Below, one piece after another: positions 1 through 8,276 of a DNA stretch of 64,000 nucleotides. Every line of letters begins with the position of its first letter. The first letter of the stretch is position 1. A model generated the notes under the pieces. It made no database searches and was not told the DNA's origin. It saw only the letters and a list, made by a program, of their open reading frames with translations. Both the position numbers and the translations under genes were made by a program. This DNA comes from JBDHTS01 sp044221445 (GTDB taxonomy: Bacteria > Pseudomonadota > Alphaproteobacteria > Micavibrionales > Micavibrionaceae): NCBI GenBank assembly GCA_044221445.1, contig JBGAPF010000002.1:1-64000 (forward strand), in the 5' to 3' direction.

Positions 1-20
1 AAATCTGCAATTGCAGATTT
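1..20 (-). terminator. Palindrome downstream of the AsmA gene
   Basis: Positions 1-20 are a perfect 20-base self-complementary palindrome (10-base arms, centre AATT). It lies 14 bases past the stop of the leftward AsmA gene. A T-rich stretch separates stop and palindrome on the minus strand. It may act as a weak terminator, but no U-run follows it inside the window, so a protein-binding palindrome is equally possible. Confidence 0.4.
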
Positions 21-34
21 CTTTGAAAAAATAA

Positions 35-3000
35 CTACTGCCCCATCACACCGTTGAGAAAGTCCTTAATTTGCTCCTCGGGCGCCTTTTCTTTTGGCTG
101 TTCCTGTGGCGGAGCGTCTGCAACCGGTGCCGATCCGGACGGTGTCGGTTGCTGTGATGCTGCTTCAGGCGCCGGAGTTGTTGTTGCTGCCGGCTCTATG
201 GTTTCAACCTGTTCCGGTGCAGTGCCTGCAGGCGTAGGAACCGCCTGTTGCTGCGCTGGAGCGGTCTCGGCTGCCGCAGGCACGGCGGCCTTTTCAGGCG
301 CTTTTACGCCCAGAAGGCCGGGCAGCATTTTACCGACCTCGCCAAGGGCTCCGCCCTTTTTATCGAGCTTCTTATCGATTTGCTCCAACAGTTGATCCTG
401 CAGCTTGTTACCGTATTGCTGCATGAAATAACCTTCCAGTGCGCTTTTCCCAAACGTCTGCGCCGGATTGTCGAGCGGTCCTTTGAAAGCCACTTTCAGC
501 GGCGGCGGTGGATTGTCTTTTGGTTCGGGCAAGGTAATGGTGCTCTCAAGATTGACAGTCCAAAGCGGCAGGTTGACCGTACCCGCTGTTGAAACAGTCG
601 CGTCTGTACCTTCCAGTTTCATTTTATCGAAATTTATCACCCCTTCCGATATCGTGAACGCGCCATCTAGCGTATCGAATTTTGTCGTGCCCCCGGTAAC
701 CGAAGCATTTAGAAGACTGCCGAAATTTTCCTTCCAGCTGCTGGAGGGTTGGGCAAAAGTACGCGACATTTTGGCCAAGTCGAATCCTTGGAATTCCAGA
801 TTATTACCTTTTAAAGTCCCCTTCCCTCCAAGATCGAAGATCAACGCCGCAGGGCTTATGCCCGTCGCGTTCATAGTGGAATCAAGGCTGATTGTTCCTC
901 TTGCCCGCAACAGCTTTGATCCGCTGAACGACTGCACGAAAGATTCAAGCGAAACGTTGTCCAGTGCAACATTCGCCGCCATATCAAGCGGCTGGCGTTC
1001 TTGCGAAGGTGCGGCCATTTTTCCGGACAGGGCGATTTTTCCGCCGTACATGCCGCCATTGAGCTTACTTAAAGTGAGCGTTCCATCTTTCAGTGCGAAA
1101 TCCATAGCGGCCGACGAGACCTGCCAGTTGCCGTAAGACACATTGTCAGCGGTTGTTTTGACGTCGGCATTCCATTTGCGCATCCAGCCCGCATCGATAG
1201 CGTCGCGCGACCACCGGGCATCGCTGGCGGGTTGGATGCGCGTTGCCTGGACTCTGCCGCTCTCGCCTGTCGTAGCCTGGGCGCCGAGCAATTTATCGAG
1301 CGGCAGGCTGCCGAATTGCATACTCGCCGTCACCGAGGGCACTTTTCCGCCCATATCGGCCTGCAATTCGCCTGTCATGCTGGCAGGTCCTATCGTCGCC
1401 TTGATTTCTTTAAACGTATAGACTTTGCCGTCTCGCTGCATGGTGGTGAAAAGATCGAGGTTTTTGTCGATGTCGACACTGCCCCGGAAGGACGGGTCAT
1501 ACAGCCGCACCAGATCCACATAACTCGGATGACGCAGGCGGAAGGTCAGATCGCTGACGCTAGGGGTGGTCAAAAGATCCGCCAGCGCGCCCGAGGCTTC
1601 CATCGTTCCGCGCAAAACCTTGATATTGGTCGTGAACCCCAGCCGGTCGGCCTGCCCCTTGAATTCGGCCGAACCTTCTGCGGACCCTACTTTATCGGGC
1701 AGTCCCGCCGCATTAACTTTCAGGCTTTTCAGCAACAGGTCGGCATCGGGCGTTTTGCCGCTGACGCTTAAATCGATTCCCCCCAGCGCATTAAGGCTTC
1801 CCACGCTGCCTGAAATGTTCAGGACGTTACCGGCCTGATCCTGAAAACCGGCCTGATCCAGTGTCAGGGTATCGCCAACGAGACGTCCCTTGAGTCCGAC
1901 GTTGCCATAATCGTTCTGACCGTAGCGAAGGGTCTTTACCGCAGCGGCAAGATCCAGATCCAAAGGCAATCTGAAAGACTTGGCAATGGCAGCGACATCG
2001 GGCTTCTTGTCTTCCGACCGCGTTGCGGCATCCTGCCCCCGGTCGGGTGAAATCCGCTTTATCCAAGCATCGGCGTCCAGCGTATCCGTGCTTACATTGA
2101 GGCTGACCATATCGCGGCCTTTTGTAGCCTTGGGTGTATAGGAAGCCGCAAAGGCGAAAGGCGTTCCCGCGAACGTCAAAGACCCGGCCTCGATCTTTAC
2201 CGTATTTGGATTCAATGATCCCTTGATGTCGAAATTCATGTTGCTGGCAAGAAGATTGCCCGCACTTTTCAGCTGTTCAGACGAAACGAAGGCTCCCAGC
2301 AGTTTTCGTGGATCCTTGGTGTTCAACTGCATCCTGTAATTCATTGAAGGGTCGGACAGGGTCACGGCATTGCCCGCTTTGGCGGCGTTTGCGTAGGCAA
2401 GGTCAAAAGATCCGGATAGGTCGCCGTCCCCCGCCAGGCCTGATTTGAACTGTCCCTTGAACATTCGGGGAGACAGGACGACGCTCAGGCCTGCGTCATT
2501 GAAGGCCATCCCTTTAAACGTTACGGTTTTAAGTCCGACCGTTATTTTGCCGCCGATATCCGCCGGAAGGGTCAGCGTTTCAGGGATTAAAGTCGCTGGA
2601 GCAGCCCCCGCTTCGCCGGGAGCGGAGGGTGCCTTAATATTTTTATCGTTACCCAGCAAGGCATCGACATTGACGGGCGTATCGGAAGACAGGTCCGCGT
2701 TGACGCTCATTTGCGCCTGCTTAAGGCCGGTCACCGCGACGCTTCCCGCCAAGGCGGCGTCGGCATAAACGAACCGCGCATTTCGAAACGCTATCGTGTC
2801 AGGGGAATACGTCAAAAGACCCTTGGCCTGGACCGGATGATCCGTGCCGGCAGGAACCGACTTGATGAACGGCTTCATCAAGGCGGCCAGGTTTCCTGTG
2901 CTGAAATCGGTTTCACCCTGCACGTCAAGGGCGTCTTTCAGACCCGCCACGCCTGAAAATTCCAGATGAGTTTTGCTTGATGGCAAATCGGCCTTGAATT

Positions 3001-3673
3001 GCAGGGGCGTGCTACCCGCCCCTTTGCCCAGTCGCCCCGACTTGCCTTCTATATCGATTTTTTCATCGTTATAGACCAGGCTGCCTTCGATCGCGTAAGG
3101 CCCGAACAAGCTGTCGGCATTGATGCTCAGATCGATATGGTCCGCGGCGACAATAGACCCGGTCCGCATGTCCTGATACCGCACCGACCCGTCCTTGATG
3201 TTGACGGATTGCAGGACAATGCTGTCGGCCATCGATGCCTTTTGCTCTGCCGGTGATGCCTTATCTGTGGCGGGCTGGCCTTTCAGTTTCGGTGTCATCC
3301 ATGAAGGCGTGCCGTCTGCCGCGATGGAAACCGTAATCACCGGTTTTTCGAGCGTGACGCTTTTGATATTGATCCGCCCCTGGATCAGCGGCACCAGTTC
3401 GACGCTCACAGACGCCTTGTCAAGAGTAAGAAGCGCGGCCCCCCCCTGATCCTGTGGCGCATTGATGATCAAGGAATCGACGGCCACATGCGGGAAAGGC
3501 AGAATGGCGAGCTGGATCGGACCTTTGATATCGTAATCATGCCCCGTGGCCGCTTCCAGCTGGCTTACGATCTGCCCTTTATACTTATTCCAGTCGATAA
3601 AGCTGGGTACTATAAGAACTGTTCCCAGAAGCGCCGCCAGGACGCCGCCCCCGATCAGTATTTTGCGTTTCAT
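35..3673 (-). CDS. AsmA family protein (1212 aa)
   Basis: Large envelope protein of the AsmA family, whose members are anchored in the inner membrane and are linked to lipid transport and outer-membrane homeostasis. A single membrane segment lies at residues 7-24, followed directly by the AsmA N-terminal signature (FIDWNKYKGQI, then a GPIQLAILPFP stretch). The long middle is beta-rich. The conserved C-terminal AsmA region is around residues 900-1090, and the last ~120 residues are an Ala/Pro/Glu/Gln-rich tail. The ATG at 3673 was chosen over one 18 codons upstream because AAAGGA sits in front of it and the protein then begins MKRKIL plus the membrane segment. It is the last gene of the leftward pha run, 63 bases after the cNMP-binding gene. 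The transported substrate cannot be told. Confidence 0.85.
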   Translation of the reverse strand: MKRKILIGGGVLAALLGTVLIVPSFIDWNKYKGQIVSQLEAATGHDYDIKGPIQLAILPFPHVAVDSLIINAPQDQGGAALLTLDKASVSVELVPLIQGRINIKSVTLEKPVITVSIAADGTPSWMTPKLKGQPATDKASPAEQKASMADSIVLQSVNIKDGSVRYQDMRTGSIVAADHIDLSINADSLFGPYAIEGSLVYNDEKIDIEGKSGRLGKGAGSTPLQFKADLPSSKTHLEFSGVAGLKDALDVQGETDFSTGNLAALMKPFIKSVPAGTDHPVQAKGLLTYSPDTIAFRNARFVYADAALAGSVAVTGLKQAQMSVNADLSSDTPVNVDALLGNDKNIKAPSAPGEAGAAPATLIPETLTLPADIGGKITVGLKTVTFKGMAFNDAGLSVVLSPRMFKGQFKSGLAGDGDLSGSFDLAYANAAKAGNAVTLSDPSMNYRMQLNTKDPRKLLGAFVSSEQLKSAGNLLASNMNFDIKGSLNPNTVKIEAGSLTFAGTPFAFAASYTPKATKGRDMVSLNVSTDTLDADAWIKRISPDRGQDAATRSEDKKPDVAAIAKSFRLPLDLDLAAAVKTLRYGQNDYGNVGLKGRLVGDTLTLDQAGFQDQAGNVLNISGSVGSLNALGGIDLSVSGKTPDADLLLKSLKVNAAGLPDKVGSAEGSAEFKGQADRLGFTTNIKVLRGTMEASGALADLLTTPSVSDLTFRLRHPSYVDLVRLYDPSFRGSVDIDKNLDLFTTMQRDGKVYTFKEIKATIGPASMTGELQADMGGKVPSVTASMQFGSLPLDKLLGAQATTGESGRVQATRIQPASDARWSRDAIDAGWMRKWNADVKTTADNVSYGNWQVSSAAMDFALKDGTLTLSKLNGGMYGGKIALSGKMAAPSQERQPLDMAANVALDNVSLESFVQSFSGSKLLRARGTISLDSTMNATGISPAALIFDLGGKGTLKGNNLEFQGFDLAKMSRTFAQPSSSWKENFGSLLNASVTGGTTKFDTLDGAFTISEGVINFDKMKLEGTDATVSTAGTVNLPLWTVNLESTITLPEPKDNPPPPLKVAFKGPLDNPAQTFGKSALEGYFMQQYGNKLQDQLLEQIDKKLDKKGGALGEVGKMLPGLLGVKAPEKAAVPAAAETAPAQQQAVPTPAGTAPEQVETIEPAATTTPAPEAASQQPTPSGSAPVADAPPQEQPKEKAPEEQIKDFLNGVMGQ

Positions 3674-3736
3674 AAGTTTATCCTTTAAAGGCCTGATATC
3701 ATTTATAACGCAGCAAGCGAAGGGCAAGCGGCCTAC

Positions 3737-4282
3737 TTACTTTTCCGGGGGATTTTCTTCCTGGAATGTCTTGATGGAATTCAGCAGATCTTCAAGGCGC
3801 GGTCGCACGAAATTCTCCAGAACCTTTTTCCTTTGCGGCGACAGGGACGAATAAAGATTGTTATAAATCGTCCGTACCATATCGAGCTTTTCCTCGATAC
3901 TGCCTGCTTTGTAAAGCAATGCGCTATTTCCCTGCTGCAAACGGCGCATCAGCATGCTCATCATGGCTCTTATAGTGGGGTCGCTTTTTTTCAGCTTGCC
4001 GTTAAGCGTCTCGCGGTTAATGACAATCAGCGTGCAGTCATCGATGGCTTCGACCGTCGCCGTCCGCAATCCTCCCGCGATCAGCGCCATTTCACCAAAA
4101 ATCTGCCCGGCATCGAGCACTCCCAGGTCTACCTTGGTGCTGTTAGCGTCTTCTGTGAAAACTTTGACCGCACCCGACTGGATGAGGAAAGCCTCGCTGC
4201 CGTAATCTCCCTGCCGGACGATAACAGTGTCCTTTGAGACCACGCGACGCTCGAAAACGGATTCTGCCAGTTGCATGTTCAT
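3737..4282 (-). CDS. Cyclic nucleotide-binding domain protein (181 aa)
   Basis: The N-terminal ~120 residues form a CRP-type cyclic nucleotide-binding domain. The phosphate-binding cassette reads FGEMALIAGGLRTATVEA, keeping the Glu and Arg that contact cAMP in the family. The rest is helical and charged with no recognisable helix-turn-helix, so it is probably not a DNA-binding CRP regulator but a stand-alone sensor. The ATG at 4282 has a GGTGGGGG ribosome site. A longer reading frame to 4453 would overlap phaB in another frame and is unlikely. It lies 25 bases after phaB and 63 before the AsmA gene, so it is probably co-transcribed. A role in signalling to the PHB locus is inference from position only. 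Confidence 0.8.
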   Translation of the reverse strand: MNMQLAESVFERRVVSKDTVIVRQGDYGSEAFLIQSGAVKVFTEDANSTKVDLGVLDAGQIFGEMALIAGGLRTATVEAIDDCTLIVINRETLNGKLKKSDPTIRAMMSMLMRRLQQGNSALLYKAGSIEEKLDMVRTIYNNLYSSLSPQRKKVLENFVRPRLEDLLNSIKTFQEENPPEK

Positions 4283-4307
4283 AAGTTCAGGGCCCCCACC
4301 CCAATGT

Positions 4308-5030
4308 TCAGACCATATACTGCCCACCATTGGCAGTGATTGTCGATCCTGTGATAAATCCTGCCTTGTCGGAGGCCAGAAAGGCCACGATATCGGCGAT
4401 TTCCTCCGGCTTGCCCATGCGTGCCGCTGGAATCTGACGTATAATGGAATCAAGCACCTCAGGCTTCATCGCCCCTGTCATCTCGGTCTCGATATAGCCG
4501 GGGCAGATGACGTTGACCGTAATGCCCTTTGCTGCGCTTTCCAGGGCCAGCGCCTTTGTAAAGCCGATCATGCCTGCCTTTGCCGCGGCATAATTGGTCT
4601 GTCCGAATTGCCCCTTCTGCCCGTTGATCGAACTGATATTGACGATCCGGCCGTGGCTGCGGTCACGCATAAAGCCGATCACCGCCCTCGACATGTTGAA
4701 ACAGGAAGTCAGATTCGTTTCCAGGACGGCATGCCATTTTTCAGCGTCCATTTTATGCAGCATTCCGTCCTTGGTAATGCCGGCATTATTTACCAGGATT
4801 TGCACAGGACCCATGGATTTTTCAATATCGGCTATAAGATTCGCGCAAGCATCGAAATTGGTAACGTCTGCCTTAAACGCCTTGGCACCGGTTTCTTCCT
4901 CGCATGCTTTTGCTGCGCTTTCATTGCCATGATAGATCGCCGCAACCTGATACCCATCCCGCAGCAAAGCCTTTGTGATTGAAAGTCCTATGCCTCGCGT
5001 TCCGCCTGTAACGACCGCTACATTCTTCAT
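4308..5030 (-). CDS. phaB: Acetoacetyl-CoA reductase PhaB
   Basis: NADPH-dependent short-chain dehydrogenase reducing acetoacetyl-CoA to (R)-3-hydroxybutyryl-CoA, the second step of polyhydroxybutyrate synthesis in the cytoplasm. It shows the TGGTRGIG cofactor loop at residues 8-15, NNAGI, a Ser followed by YAAAK (catalytic Tyr and Lys), and an ANGGQYMV C-terminus typical of PhaB rather than FabG. The 240-residue length is normal. The start at 5030 places the cofactor loop at the N-terminus and lies 2 bases after the phaA stop, so translation is probably coupled. An upstream in-frame start at 5108 would lie inside phaA. FabG-like use in fatty acid synthesis is the main alternative, but phaA and phaC next door argue for PhaB. 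Confidence 0.93.
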   Translation of the reverse strand: MKNVAVVTGGTRGIGLSITKALLRDGYQVAAIYHGNESAAKACEEETGAKAFKADVTNFDACANLIADIEKSMGPVQILVNNAGITKDGMLHKMDAEKWHAVLETNLTSCFNMSRAVIGFMRDRSHGRIVNISSINGQKGQFGQTNYAAAKAGMIGFTKALALESAAKGITVNVICPGYIETEMTGAMKPEVLDSIIRQIPAARMGKPEEIADIVAFLASDKAGFITGSTITANGGQYMV

Positions 5031-5032
5031 GT

Positions 5033-6247
5033 TCAGGCTGCTTTCCTTAAATCGTGACGTCCATCTCTTTCGACGCACATCGCGATGCCCATGCCGCCGC
5101 CTATGCACAACGTCACCAGGCCTTTTTTTACGTCCCGTCTTGCCATTTCATGCAGCAATGTCGTCAGGACCCGGGCACCCGAAGCACCGATGGGATGCCC
5201 CAAAGCGATGGCGCCACCATTGACGTTTACCTTTGCGGCATCGAGATTCAGCTCTTTCAGAACGCAGCATGCCTGCGCAGCAAACGCCTCGTTCGACTCA
5301 ATAAGATCGATATCCCTTGCGCTCCATCCCGCCTTGTCCATGGCACTGCGCGATGCGGGTATAGGTCCAGTCCCCATAATCGCCGGATCGACGCCTGCCG
5401 TCGCCCAGGATTTGATCGCGGCCCATACAGGAATGCCGCGCTTTTTTGCCTCGCTGGCACGCATAAGGACGATGGCGGCCGCGCCGTCGTTGATACCTGA
5501 TGCATTTCCTGCGGTCACCGTCCCGTCCGGTTTGAAAGCAGGCCGCAATTTGCCCAGTGCTTCTGCCGTCACACCAGCACGCGGAAACTCGTCTTTGGCT
5601 ACGATAACGTCTTCTTTCTTACCTTTGATGGTGACAGGAGTGATTTCCGCATCGAAACGACCGGCCTTGATGGCTGCCTCGGCCTTATTCTGGGACGCTG
5701 CGGCGAATTCATCTTGTTTCTCGCGGCTGATGCCGAATTTTTCCGCAATATTTTCTGCCGTGATGCCCATATGATAGGCGTTGAAAGCATCCCACAGCCC
5801 GTCCCTGATCATGGTATCGATCATCGCGGCGTCGCCCATTTTCGTTCCCGTGCGCAGATGGATGCAGTGGGGCGACAGGCTCATATTTTCCTGCCCTCCC
5901 GTGACCACGATACGGGCATCGCCCGCGAGTATGGCTTGCATACCAAGGGCGACGGCGCGCAACCCCGATCCGCACACCTGGTTGATCGTCATGGCCGTGC
6001 GTTCCTTTGGAATGCCGGCGGCTATCGCCGCCTGACGCGCCGGGTTCTGACCCACGCCTGCCGTCAGGACCTGCCCCATGGTCACGTCGTCCACCTCCTC
6101 GGGCTTCAGCCCTGCATCGGCCATCGCCGCGGCGATGGCTATCGCCCCCAGTTGATGTGCCGGCAATGCGCTTAAACCGCCGGCAAACGCGCCGATGGCC
6201 GTACGTTTTGCCGCTACGATAACAATGGGATCATCTTGAAGATTCAT
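5033..6247 (-). CDS. phaA: Acetyl-CoA acetyltransferase (beta-ketothiolase) PhaA
   Basis: Biosynthetic thiolase condensing two acetyl-CoA to acetoacetyl-CoA, feeding PhaB. At 404 residues it is of normal family length. All three catalytic regions are visible: the acyl-accepting Cys in NQVCGSGLRAV near residue 91, the His in GGAIALGHPIGASG, and the second Cys in CIGGGMGIAM near the C-terminus. The ATG at 6247 is preceded by AAAGGAAA. It is the second gene of the leftward phaC-phaA-phaB set, 84 bases after phaC and 2 before phaB. The phaC-phaA gap contains an imperfect hairpin (6298-6325) that could tune relative expression. Confidence 0.95.
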   Translation of the reverse strand: MNLQDDPIVIVAAKRTAIGAFAGGLSALPAHQLGAIAIAAAMADAGLKPEEVDDVTMGQVLTAGVGQNPARQAAIAAGIPKERTAMTINQVCGSGLRAVALGMQAILAGDARIVVTGGQENMSLSPHCIHLRTGTKMGDAAMIDTMIRDGLWDAFNAYHMGITAENIAEKFGISREKQDEFAAASQNKAEAAIKAGRFDAEITPVTIKGKKEDVIVAKDEFPRAGVTAEALGKLRPAFKPDGTVTAGNASGINDGAAAIVLMRASEAKKRGIPVWAAIKSWATAGVDPAIMGTGPIPASRSAMDKAGWSARDIDLIESNEAFAAQACCVLKELNLDAAKVNVNGGAIALGHPIGASGARVLTTLLHEMARRDVKKGLVTLCIGGGMGIAMCVERDGRHDLRKAA

Positions 6248-6331
6248 AAGGATTTCCTTTAAAATTACTATGACACCATTATTGTTGCTTCTGGGAGGAT
6301 TTCAAGGCTAAACCGCCTTCAAATCAGCAAG

Positions 6332-7444
6332 TTATGCAAGCCATTGGGCGACAGGCTTCCATATGTCGTCTTTTGCCTGTCCGCCTGCCATCATGCCGAT
6401 ATGGCCCAGGGCAGGCGTTATCGTATGCGGATGACGCAGGTTTTTTACGATAGCAAGCGCTGATTCCGGAGGCACCAGCCTGTCTTGTTCCCCGGCGACG
6501 ACCAGCACAGAGTTTTCAAGATTATTGATATCGACTGTTCGTCCGTCGACGACCCATGCTGCATGCATCGGTCTGTTTTCCCCATACCATTCCGCAATAC
6601 AGGCGCGAGCCAGAGGCGCGGGCAGGTCGACGCCGTTGTTCAGCCAGTCTTCAACGGCGACGAATAGCCGCGCTTTGGAACTGTCTTGCTTTTCCGCTGC
6701 AAATGCGGCGAACTTCTCTGCCGCGCGACTGGCGTTCATGGCTGCAAAAACGGATTGTATCCAGGCCATCGGGAGGTGCCCCCTGTCCGCCATCGCCTGC
6801 AGGGCAGCAGGAGTCCCGGCAGCTACATAATTCAACATAGCGCCAGAGGCGTGAAAATCCCATGGTGTCCCCAGCAACACGATTTTGTCCGCCATTGCGG
6901 GATTTGCGCATACGGCGGCAACCAGTAATACGCCTCCCATGCAGTAACCAAGGGTATGGACTGGCCCGCCGTGATAGGCGTTCATAAAATCAAGAGCGGG
7001 TATCAGGCGTTTTGACACCACACTATTCATATCGCACATATCGTCATCGTCTATGGGCCTCCCCCAATCGAGAAGGACCGGATCGAATCCCTGAGACTTC
7101 AGATATTCAAGAAACGATCTTTCCGGCATGAGGTCCAGGATAGCGGAGCCGTTGATAACCGAAGGCACCAGAAGAATCGCTTTACCTTTTTTATAGCCTT
7201 TATGGCGCAGCAGACGAGCCTCCCCTGCCGACCAGATCTCCTCATAATCCGGTATAACCCGAAAATAGGCATGGTTGTGATATTTCCGTATTCCAGTCAA
7301 CATGGCTTCGAGTTTATCTGGGCCTGTTTCGTTCTGTGCTGCAAGGAATTTGTATTCCGCTATGGCAAGCCCGATATTCAGCGCCAGAGGAGACGGCCCT
7401 CTTCGCATTTGCGATGTATTTTCGCGTCCGGATGATTCTGACAT
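6332..7444 (-). CDS. phaC: Short PhaC-like polyhydroxyalkanoate synthase (370 aa)
   Basis: Alpha/beta-hydrolase of the PHA synthase family, expected to polymerise 3-hydroxyacyl-CoA on the granule surface. The lipase-like box is GYCMGG with the catalytic Cys at residue 168, where ordinary lipases have Ser. The probable catalytic Asp is D321 (GEQDRLV) and the His is H348 (ALGHIGMM). It is much shorter than class I synthases (~590 residues) and close to class III PhaC (~355). Class III enzymes normally need a PhaE partner, and none is seen here. It heads the phaCAB run and is divergent from phaR with a 119-base gap. An esterase or depolymerase role is less likely because of the Cys box and the context. 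Confidence 0.82.
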   Translation of the reverse strand: MSESSGRENTSQMRRGPSPLALNIGLAIAEYKFLAAQNETGPDKLEAMLTGIRKYHNHAYFRVIPDYEEIWSAGEARLLRHKGYKKGKAILLVPSVINGSAILDLMPERSFLEYLKSQGFDPVLLDWGRPIDDDDMCDMNSVVSKRLIPALDFMNAYHGGPVHTLGYCMGGVLLVAAVCANPAMADKIVLLGTPWDFHASGAMLNYVAAGTPAALQAMADRGHLPMAWIQSVFAAMNASRAAEKFAAFAAEKQDSSKARLFVAVEDWLNNGVDLPAPLARACIAEWYGENRPMHAAWVVDGRTVDINNLENSVLVVAGEQDRLVPPESALAIVKNLRHPHTITPALGHIGMMAGGQAKDDIWKPVAQWLA

Positions 7445-7563
7445 AATAACATCTTAATACTTTTGACAAAAAAATCTCAAGATACGCTCTTTCCGTGCCG
7501 CAATAATTGTGCGTATATTTATTTTCGCTTCACATTCATCGTGCAATAAAAGGCAGGTCTAAC
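7445..7563. promoter_or_regulatory. Divergent phaC/phaR promoter region
   Basis: This 119-base AT-rich gap holds the start regions of leftward phaC and rightward phaR. TTGACA occurs on the + strand near 7462 and a TATATT-like element near 7514, but their spacing does not make one good promoter. An imperfect dyad of CGCA and TGCG arms lies around 7499-7513. PhaR proteins are known to bind their own promoter, so an operator here is plausible but not proven. Confidence 0.45.
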
Positions 7564-8226
7564 ATGTCCGCTGCAAGAACAAGACAGGATAAAGACAAAC
7601 CGACAGTTATTAAAAAATACGCAAATCGCCGTCTTTACGACACCGGGCGCAGCAGTTATGTCACGCTCGACGATTTGTGCATTATGGTCAAGGAAGGGCG
7701 CGACTTTATCGTCTATGACGCAAAAACCAATGAAGATCTTACCCGCTCGGTCCTGACTCAGATTATCGTCGATCAGGAAAGCAAGGAAGGCCAGAGCATG
7801 CTTCCTACGGGTTTCCTGCGTCAGTTGATCGGTTTTTACGGCGACAACCTGCAACATCTTATGCCGAACTACCTGGAGCAGACGATCAGCACTTTTTCCA
7901 GCAACCAGGAACAGTTTCGCAAGCAATTCAGCCAGTTTGGTATGCCGGGCGTTCCAGGCATGTCCGGAATGCCGAATTTAATGAATCCGGTCGCCGCCAT
8001 AGAGGAAATGAGCCGTAAGAACATGGAAATGTTCCAGAACGCCATGCGCGCCTGGTCCCCCTTCACATCTTCCATGTCGCCCTCCCGCACTGCGGGCGGT
8101 AATGCGTCTGCGACGGCAAAATCCGCTCAGACGTCTTCTCCCGAAGATGATAAAATCCAGACTCTGAAAAGAAATATCGCGGAGATGGAAAAGGAACTCG
8201 GACGCCTCTCTGAAACAAACGATTGA
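7564..8226 (+). CDS. phaR: PHB synthesis repressor PhaR
   Basis: Regulator of PHB accumulation. Members of the family bind both DNA and PHB granules and derepress phasin and their own gene when polymer forms. Residues 13-70 carry the typical N-terminal DNA-binding domain (VIKKYANRRLYDTGRSSYVT). The following PHB-accumulation domain contains SMLPTGFLRQLIGFYGDN. The tail is Met/Pro/Ser-rich and ends in a short coiled-coil-like helix. The start at 7564 was chosen because AAAAGGCAGG precedes it and the product begins at the usual position; an upstream in-frame start at 7507 adds residues the family lacks. It is divergent from phaC and followed by a strong hairpin terminator. Confidence 0.93.
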   Translation: MSAARTRQDKDKPTVIKKYANRRLYDTGRSSYVTLDDLCIMVKEGRDFIVYDAKTNEDLTRSVLTQIIVDQESKEGQSMLPTGFLRQLIGFYGDNLQHLMPNYLEQTISTFSSNQEQFRKQFSQFGMPGVPGMSGMPNLMNPVAAIEEMSRKNMEMFQNAMRAWSPFTSSMSPSRTAGGNASATAKSAQTSSPEDDKIQTLKRNIAEMEKELGRLSETND

Positions 8227-8245
8227 CCTCATTTAAGATCGCAGC

Positions 8246-8271
8246 AAAAAGGCCTCCGATGAGGCCTTTTT
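8246..8271. terminator. Bidirectional terminator between phaR and the EAL gene
   Basis: Perfect hairpin with 11-base arms (AAAAAGGCCTC and GAGGCCTTTTT) around a 4-base loop, with T-runs on both strands. It separates the convergent phaR and the EAL-domain gene and should stop transcription both ways. Confidence 0.9.
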
Positions 8272-8276
8272 CTTTT

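Noticed and set aside
54..3250. Many long + strand frames opposite the AsmA gene
   Set aside because: They are antisense readings of a coding sequence, with irregular composition and no ribosome sites. The minus frame carries the AsmA pattern throughout.
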